Assembly: GCA_903822975.1 (NCBI GenBank)
Contig: CAIJRD010000012.1
Span: 620,001-684,000, forward strand
Direction: 5' to 3'
From: an uncultured Sinobacteraceae bacterium
GTDB lineage: Bacteria > Pseudomonadota > Gammaproteobacteria > Nevskiales > Nevskiaceae
DNA length: 64,000 bases
Below the pieces are notes generated by a model. It was given only the letters and a program-made list of their open reading frames with translations. It did not search any database and was not told the origin of the DNA. Of this stretch, positions 28,778-38,203 are shown piece by piece. Position 1 is the stretch's first letter. Each line of letters starts with the position of its first letter. The translations under genes and the position numbers were made by a program.

Positions 28778-28941
28778 CCTAAATTGACTAGCAAAATTTG
28801 ACCCAGGTCACGAATCGGGTCGATCGGAGTCTAAGCGTGATTTTGCGCCCGGCGCAAGGCCAATGCCCTGTTTCGGGGCACCACGTACGACCTCTTTACC
28901 TAGCCCAGGCCACGGCGCCAGGGCAGCAGAAGCCCGCGGAA

Positions 28942-29859
28942 TCAGGCCAAGGCGGCTGCGGGACGTGGGTAAAAAGCGGCGGCCGGCGACGGTTCGTCGC
29001 CAAAAGTGACCACTTCCCAGGCGGATTCATCGGCCAGAACTGCGCGCGCGAGCCGGTTGTTGAGCGCGTGACCCGACTTGAACGCCGTATAAGCTCCAAT
29101 CAGCGGATGCCCGAGCAGGTAAAGATCGCCGACGGCATCGAGAATCTTGTGCCGAACGAACTCGTCGGCATAACGCAGCCCGTCTTGATTCAGCACGCGA
29201 AACTGGTCGACCGCCACGGCATTTTCCAGACTCGCGCCGAGCGCGAGCTTGCGCGAGCGCAGGAATTCGAATTCGCGCATGAAGCCAAACGTGCGCGCAC
29301 GACTGACCTCGCGGATATAAGCCGCGGTGGAGAACTCGACGGTGGCGGTCTGCGCGGTCGACTTCACCAGCGGATGATCGAAATCGATATGGAAGTTCAG
29401 GCGGAAGCCGTTGTACGGCTCCAGCCGCGCCCACTTGTCGCCGTCGCTCACCTGCACTGGCTGCTTCAATTTGAGAAAGCGCTTCGGCGCCTCCTGCTCG
29501 CGAATGCCGGCCGACTGGATCAGGAACACCAGAGGTGCGGCACTGCCGTCCATGATCGGCACTTCAGGCGCCGACAATTCTGCGATGCAATTGTCGATGC
29601 CGAGGCCCGCGAGCGCCGACATCAAGTGTTCGACCGTACCGAACTTGACGCCGTCGACAATCAGATTGGTCGAAAGCGTGGTCTCGCCAACCGCTGCGGC
29701 ACGCGCCTGCACCTCGCGCGGCGGGTCGAGATCGACGCGCCGAAACACGATGCCGGTATCGACTGGCGCCGGCAGCAAGGACATGAACACTTTGTGTCCA
29801 CTATGCAGCCCGACGCCGCTGGCGCGGATCGGTGTCCGCAGGGTTCTTTGCGAAATCAT
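28942..29859 (-). CDS. lpxC: UDP-3-O-acyl-GlcNAc deacetylase LpxC
   Basis: A 305-residue zinc amidase for the committed step of lipid A synthesis. The zinc ligands sit in [17 protein letters not shown] and [16 protein letters not shown]. The N terminus [21 protein letters not shown] is the usual one. Following ftsZ is its classic position. A hairpin precedes it. Confidence 0.98.
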   Translation of the reverse strand: MISQRTLRTPIRASGVGLHSGHKVFMSLLPAPVDTGIVFRRVDLDPPREVQARAAAVGETTLSTNLIVDGVKFGTVEHLMSALAGLGIDNCIAELSAPEVPIMDGSAAPLVFLIQSAGIREQEAPKRFLKLKQPVQVSDGDKWARLEPYNGFRLNFHIDFDHPLVKSTAQTATVEFSTAAYIREVSRARTFGFMREFEFLRSRKLALGASLENAVAVDQFRVLNQDGLRYADEFVRHKILDAVGDLYLLGHPLIGAYTAFKSGHALNNRLARAVLADESAWEVVTFGDEPSPAAAFYPRPAAALA

Positions 29860-29926
29860 TTGGGATGAGGCCGTTGCCGTGCTTGCGCACGCCGTCTCTA
29901 GACAGGTGTCGAGGCCGGAAAGTTTA

Positions 29927-29945
29927 GCACCTCCCCAGAAGGTGC
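29927..29945 (-). terminator. Hairpin between ftsZ and lpxC
   Basis: On the minus strand GCACCT-TCTGGGG-AGGTGC lies 43 bases after the ftsZ stop. There is no T-run, so it may attenuate or stabilise rather than terminate. Confidence 0.45.
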
Positions 29946-29987
29946 CACCCGGCCTGCGCCTCTAGATCCGTCTGCGGCCCGCTGGTC

Positions 29988-31205
29988 TCAGTCTGCCTGG
30001 GCGCGCAGGAATGCCGGAATATCCAGCAGTTCCTCGTTGTAGTCCGCCAGTGCCGCCAGACCACCGCCGGAAGGACGCGCGTTACGCATCACTGCGGGAA
30101 TCTCCACATCGTGCGGCCGTGCCGACTTCAGCGGCTGACGCATCGGCGTGACCACGCCGACCGGATGCCCGAAGCTCTGGCCCTTGAGTCGTGTCGGCAG
30201 CGCATCGGGCACGCCCTGTATGTTGCGCTGACCTTCGAGCCCGGTGGCCACCACGGTGACGCGAATCTCGCCGTTGAGGTTCGGATCGTACGAGGTGCCG
30301 CATTTGAAATCGGCATCTTCCGAGGCGATCTCGCCGACATGCGAGTTGATGAACTCGTACTCGTCGAGAGTCAGCGTGTCGTCGCAGGTGATGTTCACCA
30401 GGATGCCGCGCGCGCCGCGCACTTCGATATCGTCGAGCAGCGGGCTCGACAGCGCCATTTCGACCGAGCGCTTGGCGCGATCTTCACCGCTGGCGCGACC
30501 GATGCCCATCATCGCGGTACCGCGACTGCTCATTACCGTGCGCACGTCGGCGAAGTCGAGGTTCATCTCGCCCGGCCGCGTGATCAGATCGGAGATGCCG
30601 AGCACCGCGTTCTGCAGCACGTCGTTGGCGGCCTTGAACGCGTTCTTCAGCGAGATGCTGCCACCGAGGACCAGCCGCAGCTTGTCGTTCGGGATGACGA
30701 TCAGCGAATCGACCTGCTGGCTCAGCTTGACGATGCCCTGCAGCGCGCGCGTCATGCGCTGACCCTTCTCGCTCTGGAACGGCTTGGTCACCACAGCGAC
30801 CGTCAGGATTTTCATTTCCTTGGCGATTTCTGCGATCACCGGTGCTGCACCGGTGCCGGTGCCGCCGCCCATGCCGGCGGTGACGAACAACAGGTCGGTG
30901 CCTTCCAGCATTTCGGCGATGCGCTCGCGATCTTCTTCCGCGGCGGCACGGCCGACTTCCGGATCGCTGCCGGCGCCCAGTCCACGTGTTAGTTCAACAC
31001 CCATCTGTAACTGAAGCGTGGGCGCGCATTTCTCCAAATGCACGCGGTCGGTGTTGGCGCAGATGAACTCGACGCCTTCGATGCCCGCTTGGGCCATCTG
31101 ATTGACCGTATTGCAGCCGCCGCCGCCGACGCCGATCACACGAATCACGGCGCGCTTGCTGTGGCCATCCACCAGCTCGAACATCTCAGGAACCACTGTC
31201 TTCAT
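29988..31205 (-). CDS. ftsZ: Cell division GTPase FtsZ
   Basis: A 405-residue tubulin homologue that forms the division ring. The tubulin signature is GMGGGTGTGAAPV and the N-terminal part has IRVIGVGGGGCNTVNQM. The C-terminal peptide LLDIPAFLRAQAD binds FtsA and other partners, following a variable linker. The ATG at 31205 has AAGGAGAG upstream. The 23 extra residues in the track are not supported. Confidence 0.98.
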   Translation of the reverse strand: MKTVVPEMFELVDGHSKRAVIRVIGVGGGGCNTVNQMAQAGIEGVEFICANTDRVHLEKCAPTLQLQMGVELTRGLGAGSDPEVGRAAAEEDRERIAEMLEGTDLLFVTAGMGGGTGTGAAPVIAEIAKEMKILTVAVVTKPFQSEKGQRMTRALQGIVKLSQQVDSLIVIPNDKLRLVLGGSISLKNAFKAANDVLQNAVLGISDLITRPGEMNLDFADVRTVMSSRGTAMMGIGRASGEDRAKRSVEMALSSPLLDDIEVRGARGILVNITCDDTLTLDEYEFINSHVGEIASEDADFKCGTSYDPNLNGEIRVTVVATGLEGQRNIQGVPDALPTRLKGQSFGHPVGVVTPMRQPLKSARPHDVEIPAVMRNARPSGGGLAALADYNEELLDIPAFLRAQAD

Positions 31206-31284
31206 ATTCACTCTCCTTGTTGCCGCCGTAATGCAATCGTAATGTCGTCGGACCTGCGTCCGTAACCTTTTCAAAAAAAAATTT

Positions 31285-32529
31285 TCAGAAGTGACCTTTC
31301 AACCAGCCCTGTACTTTTCCCGCCCAGTTGCCGACGCTCGCGTGCGATAGCGAACGCGTGCCCACCGGCTTCTGCTGTTTCGCGAACAACAGCAGTCCAA
31401 CGCCGGTGGAATAAGCCGGACTGCGGGTGATTTCCTCGATACCTTCAACGTCGTGCGGCAGGCCCAGACGCACTGCCACTTCCAACACTTCTTCAGCCAG
31501 TTCGAGGATCCCTGGCGTTTGCGCAACGCCGCCGGTGATGACGACACCACCTGCGATCAAGTCGTACACGTCCGCACGATGCAGTTCCTTGCGGACGTAG
31601 CGGAACAATTCTTCGAGACGCGGCCGCATCACTTCAGCGAGCATCTGCCGCGACAAGCGTCGCGGTGGTGTCTCGCCGACGCTCGGCACTTCGATCAGCG
31701 CGTCGTTCTGCACCAGCTCGGGCAAGGCGCAGCCATATTTGATCTTGATCTGTTCGGCGTGCTGCGCCGGCGTGCGGAATGCAACGGCGATATCGCTGGT
31801 GACCAGATCACCGGCGATCGGTACCACTGCGGTGTGGCGAATCGAGCCGCCTTTGAATACCGCGATGTCGGTGGTGCCACCACCGATGTCGATAACGCAG
31901 ACGCCGAGGTCGCGCTCATCAGGCGAGAGCACCGCATCGGACGAGGCCAGGTGCTGCAGCACCAGCTTTTCGACGGTCAAGCCGCAGCGCTCGACGCACT
32001 TGTACAGATTCTGCGCGGCACTCAGCGTACCGGTGACCATGTGCACTTTCGCCTCGAGCCGCACCGCGCTCATGCCGACCGGATCGTGGATGCCTTCCTG
32101 GCCATCGACCACATACTCCTGCGGCACCACGTGCAGCACTTGCTGGTCGGCCGGAATCGCCAGCGCGCTGGCCGCTTCGATCACCGCCTCGACATCGCGC
32201 TCGCTGATCTCGCGATGCCGGATCGGCACCACGCCGACCGAATTGAGGCTCTTGATATGACTGCCGGTGATGCCGACGTGCGCGGCGCGCACGCGGCAGT
32301 TCGCCATCAGCTCCGCGGCCTCCACGGCACGACGGATCGAATCCACCGTGTGTTCGATGTTGACCACCACACCCTTCTTCAAACCGCGCATGGGCGCGGT
32401 GCCGAGGCCGATCACGCGCACGCGGCCGGTGCCGTTGGGCGAGGCCACCAGTTCGCCGATCATCGCGGCGACCTTGGAGGTGCCGACATCGAGTGACACC
32501 AGGTATTCAGCGGTCGCGCGTCTGCTCAT
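31285..32529 (-). CDS. ftsA: Cell division protein FtsA
   Basis: A 414-residue actin-like protein that anchors FtsZ to the membrane. It has the phosphate-binding segments SLDVGTSKVAAMIGE and CVIDIGGGTTDIAVFKGG, the adenosine region GGVVITGGVAQTPGI and a C-terminal amphipathic helix (NWAGKVQGWLKGHF). The ATG at 32529 overlaps the ftsQ stop (ATGA), so translation is coupled. Confidence 0.98.
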   Translation of the reverse strand: MSRRATAEYLVSLDVGTSKVAAMIGELVASPNGTGRVRVIGLGTAPMRGLKKGVVVNIEHTVDSIRRAVEAAELMANCRVRAAHVGITGSHIKSLNSVGVVPIRHREISERDVEAVIEAASALAIPADQQVLHVVPQEYVVDGQEGIHDPVGMSAVRLEAKVHMVTGTLSAAQNLYKCVERCGLTVEKLVLQHLASSDAVLSPDERDLGVCVIDIGGGTTDIAVFKGGSIRHTAVVPIAGDLVTSDIAVAFRTPAQHAEQIKIKYGCALPELVQNDALIEVPSVGETPPRRLSRQMLAEVMRPRLEELFRYVRKELHRADVYDLIAGGVVITGGVAQTPGILELAEEVLEVAVRLGLPHDVEGIEEITRSPAYSTGVGLLLFAKQQKPVGTRSLSHASVGNWAGKVQGWLKGHF

Positions 32530-33554
32530 TTCTTTCCTTCCTTCGCGGCCGCAGGTGCGACAACGTTTGCTTTCGGTTTGGCGGCGGCGGACGAGGGATT
32601 CGGCGCAGACGGACTCGCCGTGGGTTTGCTCGGGGCATGCGCGGCCGCAGGCGCCGCTGCGCTTTTGGTAGCGGGCGCTTTCGTATCGGGCTGCGCGCGC
32701 AGGCTTGAAGCCGGGCGGTTGGCGACGCTTGCGCAATTCTTGTTGGCGGCAGGCGCGCTGGCGTCAGCGCCGGCAGCGCGCGGCGCGGCGCAATCGTTGC
32801 CATTGATCCAGCCCACCGAGAAGCCGTTGCTGTAGCGCAGATCGATGTACTCGATCTGGTCCAGAAAAGCCGCAAGTGTTCGGCTGATGGTGCCGAGCAG
32901 CGGCGGAACGTGCGCCAGCGGGTCGCCATCGCCCAGTCGCAGCTCGATGCCGCGCGCCGTCTGCATGCGCCACTCGCCGCGCGCATCGAGCACCAGACCG
33001 ACCGGCGCGAATTCGCTGCCCTGCAAGGCCGTCGAGAGTCCGCTGAAGGCGCCCATGACTTCGGTTTCGCGGCCGACCGGCCCGCTCAGTTGCGGCAGTG
33101 CCTGAATCACGGCGGGCTGCAGATCCGATGCCGGTGGCGCGAATGCATCGCCCTCGCTGTCGAGCAACTGGTTATCGCCCCAGCGCGCGGCCGGTACGCG
33201 TTCCCACACGCGAATGTCCAGCGTATCCGGCCACACGCGCGACACGCGCGCGTGACCGACCCAGGGCAGCGCTTCGACGCGATTGCGCAACGTGCCCAGA
33301 TCGGCGTCGAAGATTCGCGTGCGCGGCATCAGTGCCGCGGCGGCGGCAATTTGCGCCGCCGACAGATGCGTCAGCGCGCCATCGATGCGCAGGCTGTTGA
33401 GCGGTCGATTCAAGGCCGGTTGTACGGCGCGTCCGGCGAACAATGCAGTGATCAGCGCGGCCGCCGTGACCAGCAACGGCATGACGGCGCGCGGCAGCGT
33501 AGGCGTGTCGTTCCCGGCCATGTTCATCATTCCTGCATCGATCGCCGCGCTCAT
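32526..33554 (-). CDS. ftsQ: Cell division protein FtsQ with long low-complexity tail
   Basis: A 342-residue bitopic protein: a short cytoplasmic start, one transmembrane helix (VMPLLVTAAALITALFAG), a POTRA domain (LNSLRIDGALTHLSAAQI... LPWVGHARVSRVWPDTLDIRVWER) and an FtsQ/DivIB domain ending LDQIEYIDLRYSNGFSVGW. After that comes an 88-residue Ala/Pro/Lys tail that ordinary FtsQ proteins lack. FtsQ links FtsB and FtsL to the divisome. It overlaps ddl upstream and ftsA downstream by 4 bases. Confidence 0.95.
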   Translation of the reverse strand: MSAAIDAGMMNMAGNDTPTLPRAVMPLLVTAAALITALFAGRAVQPALNRPLNSLRIDGALTHLSAAQIAAAAALMPRTRIFDADLGTLRNRVEALPWVGHARVSRVWPDTLDIRVWERVPAARWGDNQLLDSEGDAFAPPASDLQPAVIQALPQLSGPVGRETEVMGAFSGLSTALQGSEFAPVGLVLDARGEWRMQTARGIELRLGDGDPLAHVPPLLGTISRTLAAFLDQIEYIDLRYSNGFSVGWINGNDCAAPRAAGADASAPAANKNCASVANRPASSLRAQPDTKAPATKSAAAPAAAHAPSKPTASPSAPNPSSAAAKPKANVVAPAAAKEGKK

Positions 33555-34528
33555 CGCGTCGGCTCCTGAACCGCTGACGACGCCGCGGGCTCCAGCGTCG
33601 TTTCCAAGATCGCCCAGCACAGCGCGTCGTAGTCGATGCCGCAAGCCGCCGCGGCCATCGGCACCAGGCTGTGCGAGGTCATGCCCGGATTGGTGTTGAC
33701 CTCGATCAGCCAGGGATGGCCCTTGGCATCGAGCATGAAATCGACGCGCGCCCAGCCGCGACAGCCGACCAATTCGTAGGCACGCGTGCACATCGCCTGC
33801 AATTCGGCCTCATGCGTCGGCACCAGATCGGTTGGGCAGACGTAGCGCGTGTCGTTGGCGATGTATTTCGCGTGGTAGTCGTAGAAGTCGCTGGCCGGTT
33901 CGATGCGAATCAGCGGCAAGGCTTGTCCATCGAGAATGGCGCAGGTGTACTCGCCTCCAGCGATGTAACGCTCGGCCAGCACCGCGCGCGGCTTCAACGG
34001 ATTGCTGCCGGCGGCATCGCGATACGCCGCCGCCAGCGCATCCTGGCTGCGCACCTTGGTGACGCCGACGCTGGAGCCTTCTTCGGATGGCTTGATGAAC
34101 AACGGCAGTCCGAGCACGTCGCCCGCGGCGAGTGCATCGGCCTCGCTCTTCAGCCACAGCCACTCCGGCGTCGGCAGACCTTCGGCCTTCCACATGCGCT
34201 TGCCGCGCAGTTTGTCCATGCCGAGCGCCGAGGCGAGCACACCGCTGCCGGTATATGGAATTGCCTGCAGGTTGAGCACGGCCTGAACCGTGCCGTCTTC
34301 GCCGGCACCGCCGTGCAGAATATTGAACACGCGATCGAAGCCACGCGCACGCAGTTGCAGAATCGCCTCGCGGTCGGCATCAACGGCAGTGGCGTCGACG
34401 CCGCGGCGCTTCAGCGCGGCGGTCACGCCTTCGCCGCTCCACAGCGAGACTTCGCGCTCGGACGACCAGCCGCCCATCAGCACGGCGACACGACCAAAGT
34501 CGGCGGGATTGGCGGTGCGCTTACGCAT
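33551..34528 (-). CDS. ddl: D-alanine--D-alanine ligase
   Basis: A 325-residue ATP-grasp enzyme that makes the D-Ala-D-Ala end of the stem peptide. N-terminal VAVLMGGWSSEREVSLWSG, the ATP-binding part LPLFIKPSEEGSSVGVTKV and the metal-site region RVDFMLDAKGHPWLIEVNTNPGMTSHSLVP are clear. I chose ATG 34528, which overlaps the murB stop by 8 bases, over the longer track start at 34546. Confidence 0.97.
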   Translation of the reverse strand: MRKRTANPADFGRVAVLMGGWSSEREVSLWSGEGVTAALKRRGVDATAVDADREAILQLRARGFDRVFNILHGGAGEDGTVQAVLNLQAIPYTGSGVLASALGMDKLRGKRMWKAEGLPTPEWLWLKSEADALAAGDVLGLPLFIKPSEEGSSVGVTKVRSQDALAAAYRDAAGSNPLKPRAVLAERYIAGGEYTCAILDGQALPLIRIEPASDFYDYHAKYIANDTRYVCPTDLVPTHEAELQAMCTRAYELVGCRGWARVDFMLDAKGHPWLIEVNTNPGMTSHSLVPMAAAACGIDYDALCWAILETTLEPAASSAVQEPTR

Positions 34529-35453
34529 GCGCCACCTCGCCGACAATCTTCACTTCGGGATGCAGGTCAATGCGGGTCTGCTGATTCACGGTGTTGCGGA
34601 TATGAGTGATGAGGGCTTCAACGTCGGCAGCCTTGGCGCCGGCATCGGTGACAATGAAATTCGCATGGAGCCGCGAGACTTCCGCACCGCCGATGCGAAA
34701 GCCCTTCAAGCCGGCCGCTTCGATCAAGCGCGCGGCGTGATCGCCGGGCGGATTGCGGAAGGTGCTGCCGGCGGAGGGACGTCCGACCGGTTGTGTCGCC
34801 TTGCGTTGTGCCAAGGAGGCGCGGGTGGCTTGTGCATGGCTGCCGTCATCCGGCGTCACGACGAAACGCGCACCGAGGAATCCGAGGAACTGCGCGGGCG
34901 CAACCACACTGCGATAACCGATCTCGAACGCCGACGGCGTCAGCCAATGCGTGCTGCCATCGCGCAGCACCACTTCGGCTTCATACACCGCGCGCCAGGT
35001 TTCGCCGCCCCAGGCGCCTGCGTTCATCGCCAAGGCGCCGCCAACCGTGCCGGGGATTCCGGCCATGAAACCGAGGCCGGCGAGTTGTTGGCGCTCGACG
35101 AACTTGGCCAGTCGCGCGCAGTGCACACCGGCTTCGGCGATCACGCGCGGCGCATTGCTGAACGGTTCCGGCGCGTCGAGCTTCAAGTCGTCGAGCGCAC
35201 CATGTAGCGCAATTACGCAGCCGCGGAAGCCGCCGTCTCGCACCAGCAAGTTGCTGCCGAGGCCGAGCCACAGCACCGGCTCGTCCGCGTCGAGGCTTCG
35301 CACGAAGTCGAGCAGATCGGCGCGATCGGCCGGTTCGAAATAGCGATCGGCTGGACCCCCGACGCGCCAGCTGGTGTGCGCCGACATCGGCTCGTTGGCG
35401 AGCAGTCGACCGCGCAGTGGCAGCGTGTTCATCGGCGGCTGCGGCTCGGCCAT
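34521..35453 (-). CDS. murB: UDP-N-acetylenolpyruvoylglucosamine reductase MurB
   Basis: A 310-residue FAD enzyme that makes UDP-MurNAc. It has the N-terminal FAD domain (HTSWRVGGPADRYFEP, GLGSNLLVRDGGFRG, GIPGTVGGALAMNAGAWGG) and the catalytic Ser in PSAGSTFRNPPGDHAARLIE. The length and this motif fit the shorter type II enzyme rather than the E. coli type I. At the murC junction the sequence is GTGATG, so either the ATG at 35453 or GTG at 35456 may start it. Confidence 0.95.
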   Translation of the reverse strand: MAEPQPPMNTLPLRGRLLANEPMSAHTSWRVGGPADRYFEPADRADLLDFVRSLDADEPVLWLGLGSNLLVRDGGFRGCVIALHGALDDLKLDAPEPFSNAPRVIAEAGVHCARLAKFVERQQLAGLGFMAGIPGTVGGALAMNAGAWGGETWRAVYEAEVVLRDGSTHWLTPSAFEIGYRSVVAPAQFLGFLGARFVVTPDDGSHAQATRASLAQRKATQPVGRPSAGSTFRNPPGDHAARLIEAAGLKGFRIGGAEVSRLHANFIVTDAGAKAADVEALITHIRNTVNQQTRIDLHPEVKIVGEVAHA

Positions 35454-36910
35454 CACGGCTTTGCCTCCGCGCGATGTAGCAACAGCGCCGGCAAGCTGCC
35501 GATGTCGCCCGCGCCCAGACCCAGCAGCACATCGCCATCGCGCAGGATGGCTTCGAGTGCCTCCGGCAGTTCGGCGACATTCTTGACGAACACCGGTTCG
35601 ACGCGACCGCGCGCACGAATTCCGCGGGCGAGCGCGCGACCGTCGGCTTCAACCAGCGGCGCTTCGCCGGCGGCATAGACTTCGGTCAGCAGCAGCGCAT
35701 CGGCTTCGGCGAGTACCGCACAGAAATCGTCGAACAGATCGCGCGTGCGCGAGTAGCGATGCGGCTGGAACGCAACCACCAAGCGACGTCCCGGATACGC
35801 GCCGCGCATCGCTTGGAATGTCGCCGCGATTTCACGCGGGTGATGACCGTAGTCGTCGATCAAGCGCACCGTGGCGTGGCCGATCTGCACATCGCCATGC
35901 GATTCACCACGACGGCCGACGCCCTGGAATTCGGTGAAAGCCTTGCGGATCGCAGCGAAGCTCACACCCAGCTCGCGTGCGATCGCAATCGCCGCGAGCG
36001 CGTTCTGGACGTTGTGGCGTCCGGGCAGGTTCAGGTGCAGCGGTTCGCGCGTGCCATCCGGTTGCGCAACGGTGAAGTGGCTGCCGCTGCCATCGAAGCG
36101 GATGTCTTCGGCAACGAGGTCGGCGTTCGGTTCGAGACCGTAGGTCGTGACCGGTCGGCCGATATCGGGCAATGCGGCGCGAATCACCGGATCGTCGGCG
36201 CACAGCACCGCAAGCCCATAGAACGGCAGACGATGCAGGAATTCGAGGAAGGTGGCGCGCAGCTTGGCGAAGTCGCCGCCGTAGGTTTCCAGATGATCGG
36301 CATCGATATTGGTGACGGCGGCGATCATCGGCGTCAGATGCAGAAAGCTGGCATCGCTCTCGTCGGCTTCCGCAACCAGGTAGGCGCCGGCACCGAGCTT
36401 GGCGTGCGTGCCTGCGCTCTTGACGCGACCGCCCACCACGAAGGTCGGATCGAGTCCACCCTCGGCGAGTACGGCGGCGACCAGACTGGTGGTGGTCGTC
36501 TTGCCGTGCGTGCCGGCGATCGCGATGCCGTAACGGAAGCGCATCAGCTCCGCCAGCATCTCGGCGCGCCGCACCACCGGAATGCGTGCGGCGTGCGCGG
36601 CGTCGAGTTCCGGATTGCCTTCCTTCACCGCAGTTGAAATCACCACGACATCCGCGCCCTGCACGCGCTGCGCATCGTGGCCGTATTCGATGTGCGCGCC
36701 GAGCGCGATCAGGTGACGCGTCGCCGCGCTCTCCTTCAGATCGGAGCCGGAAATTTTGTAGCCGAGATTCAGCAACACCTCGGCGATGCCGGCCATGCCG
36801 GAGCCGCCGATGCCGAGCAGATGAATGCGGCGTACACGGCGCATCGGCGACGCCGCGAGTTGCGCCTGTGGATTGATCGGTGGATTGATTGTCGGCAGCA
36901 CCGCGCTCAT
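35453..36910 (-). CDS. murC: UDP-MurNAc--L-alanine ligase MurC
   Basis: A 485-residue Mur ligase. It has the UDP-binding [17 protein letters not shown], the ATP P-loop [10 protein letters not shown], the metal-site segment [15 protein letters not shown], the adenine-region [13 protein letters not shown] and the C-terminal [16 protein letters not shown]. The ATG at 36910 overlaps the murG stop (ATGA). The track start at 37162 is inside murG. Confidence 0.98.
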   Translation of the reverse strand: MSAVLPTINPPINPQAQLAASPMRRVRRIHLLGIGGSGMAGIAEVLLNLGYKISGSDLKESAATRHLIALGAHIEYGHDAQRVQGADVVVISTAVKEGNPELDAAHAARIPVVRRAEMLAELMRFRYGIAIAGTHGKTTTTSLVAAVLAEGGLDPTFVVGGRVKSAGTHAKLGAGAYLVAEADESDASFLHLTPMIAAVTNIDADHLETYGGDFAKLRATFLEFLHRLPFYGLAVLCADDPVIRAALPDIGRPVTTYGLEPNADLVAEDIRFDGSGSHFTVAQPDGTREPLHLNLPGRHNVQNALAAIAIARELGVSFAAIRKAFTEFQGVGRRGESHGDVQIGHATVRLIDDYGHHPREIAATFQAMRGAYPGRRLVVAFQPHRYSRTRDLFDDFCAVLAEADALLLTEVYAAGEAPLVEADGRALARGIRARGRVEPVFVKNVAELPEALEAILRDGDVLLGLGAGDIGSLPALLLHRAEAKP

Positions 36911-37965
36911 GCGGCCACCTCGATGCAGACATCGGCAATGGTTTCGGCTGCGCGATTCCAGGCGGAGCGGCGCGCGGCCTGTCCCATTTGTACGAGCTGC
37001 GCGCGACGCGCGAGCAGACCTTCGAGCATTTCGGCGAGGACGCTCGGCGTCAGAATTTCTTCCGGCACCATCAGCGCAGCACCGGCATCGACCAGATATT
37101 GACCGTTGCGCGTTTGATGATCGTCGACCGCGTGCGGAAACGGCACCAGCAGTGCCGCGCAACCCGCAGCGGCCAGTTCGGCGACGGTCGATGCGCCGGC
37201 ACGGCAGATCACCAGATCGGCCCAGGCATAGGCGGCCGGCATGTCGTCGATGAACGCGCTGACCTCGGCGGCGACACCGCAGGCCGCATACGCCGCTTGC
37301 GCGATGTCGAGCGTGCGACCGGCCTGATGGCGTAGCTGCGGTTGCGCATCTTTCGCCATCAAGGCAACCGCCGCCGGCACCATTTGATTCAGTGCACGCG
37401 CGCCCTGGCTGCCGCCGATCACCAGCACATGCGGACGGCCGACGCGCGCACCGAGGCGCTGCGCCGGATCGGCGAGTTCGGCGAAGCCGGCCCGCACCGG
37501 ATTGCCGACTGTGCGTGCGCCTGCAAAGGTTTTCGGGAAGGCTTCCAGCACCACGCGCGCCAGAAACCGCAGTGCGCGATTGGTCAAACCGGGCGCTGCA
37601 TTCTGTTCGTGTATCACCAGCGGACGACGCAGCAACCAGGCCGCGAGGCCGCCAGGTCCGGACGCGAAGCCGCCCATGCCGAGCACCACCGCGGGCCGCT
37701 GCCGCCGCAACGCGGTCATCGCTTCCTGCACCGCGCGCAGCAGTTTCAGCGGCGCTGCGAACCAGCTGGCGATGCCCTTGCCACGTAGACCCTTGACCTG
37801 AATGGTTTCGACCGTGATGCCGTGCTTGGCGACGGTGCGCGACTCGAAACTATCGGGTGCGCCCATCCAGACGACTTCGTGACCGCGCGTCCGCAGCACC
37901 GCAGCAACCGCGAGCGCCGGGAACACATGGCCGCCGGTACCGCCTGCCATGATCATGACTTTCAT
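36907..37965 (-). CDS. murG: Lipid II synthase MurG
   Basis: A 352-residue GT-B glycosyltransferase that adds GlcNAc to lipid I at the inner face of the membrane. The N-terminal loop is [18 protein letters not shown], the second domain has [15 protein letters not shown] and the UDP-GlcNAc site includes [16 protein letters not shown]. It starts at 37965. Unlike its neighbours it is not coupled to ftsW, because a 238-base repeat-bearing insertion lies between them. Confidence 0.97.
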   Translation of the reverse strand: MKVMIMAGGTGGHVFPALAVAAVLRTRGHEVVWMGAPDSFESRTVAKHGITVETIQVKGLRGKGIASWFAAPLKLLRAVQEAMTALRRQRPAVVLGMGGFASGPGGLAAWLLRRPLVIHEQNAAPGLTNRALRFLARVVLEAFPKTFAGARTVGNPVRAGFAELADPAQRLGARVGRPHVLVIGGSQGARALNQMVPAAVALMAKDAQPQLRHQAGRTLDIAQAAYAACGVAAEVSAFIDDMPAAYAWADLVICRAGASTVAELAAAGCAALLVPFPHAVDDHQTRNGQYLVDAGAALMVPEEILTPSVLAEMLEGLLARRAQLVQMGQAARRSAWNRAAETIADVCIEVAA

Positions 37966-38203
37966 GGCCGGGCTCCGGCGCAAACCGATCGCGTCGATGC
38001 TACCGATCGGGTAGCAGACATTGCGAATCTGAACATCGTCGCGATCGCGATCTTCTCGTACCCAAAGCGCGCTGGAGCAAACTGCTGCCATCCATGGCGA
38101 GACGCTCCTGTGTTCGTCGGGCTCCAGTCCAGCGATCCCTGGCCCGTCGCACGCCGGCTCGGAATGCCCTTCAAGGCATTCAGGATGAAATTCACGACGA
38201 ATT
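37966..38203. other. Insertion in the dcw operon between ftsW and murG
   Basis: The dcw genes around here overlap by 1-8 bases, yet 238 bases separate ftsW from murG. The gap holds the first copy of a duplicated element (38088-38182). The track ORFs through it have no recognisable protein but contain the peptide NALKGIPSRRATGQG, which is the element read in one frame. Confidence 0.75.
38088..38182. repeat. Copy 1 of the ftsW-murG repeat element
   Basis: Runs from CCATGGCGAGACG to the palindrome GGAATGCCCTTCAAGGCATTC. It matches copy 2 with the same order of blocks. The palindrome has a 7-bp stem. Confidence 0.8.
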
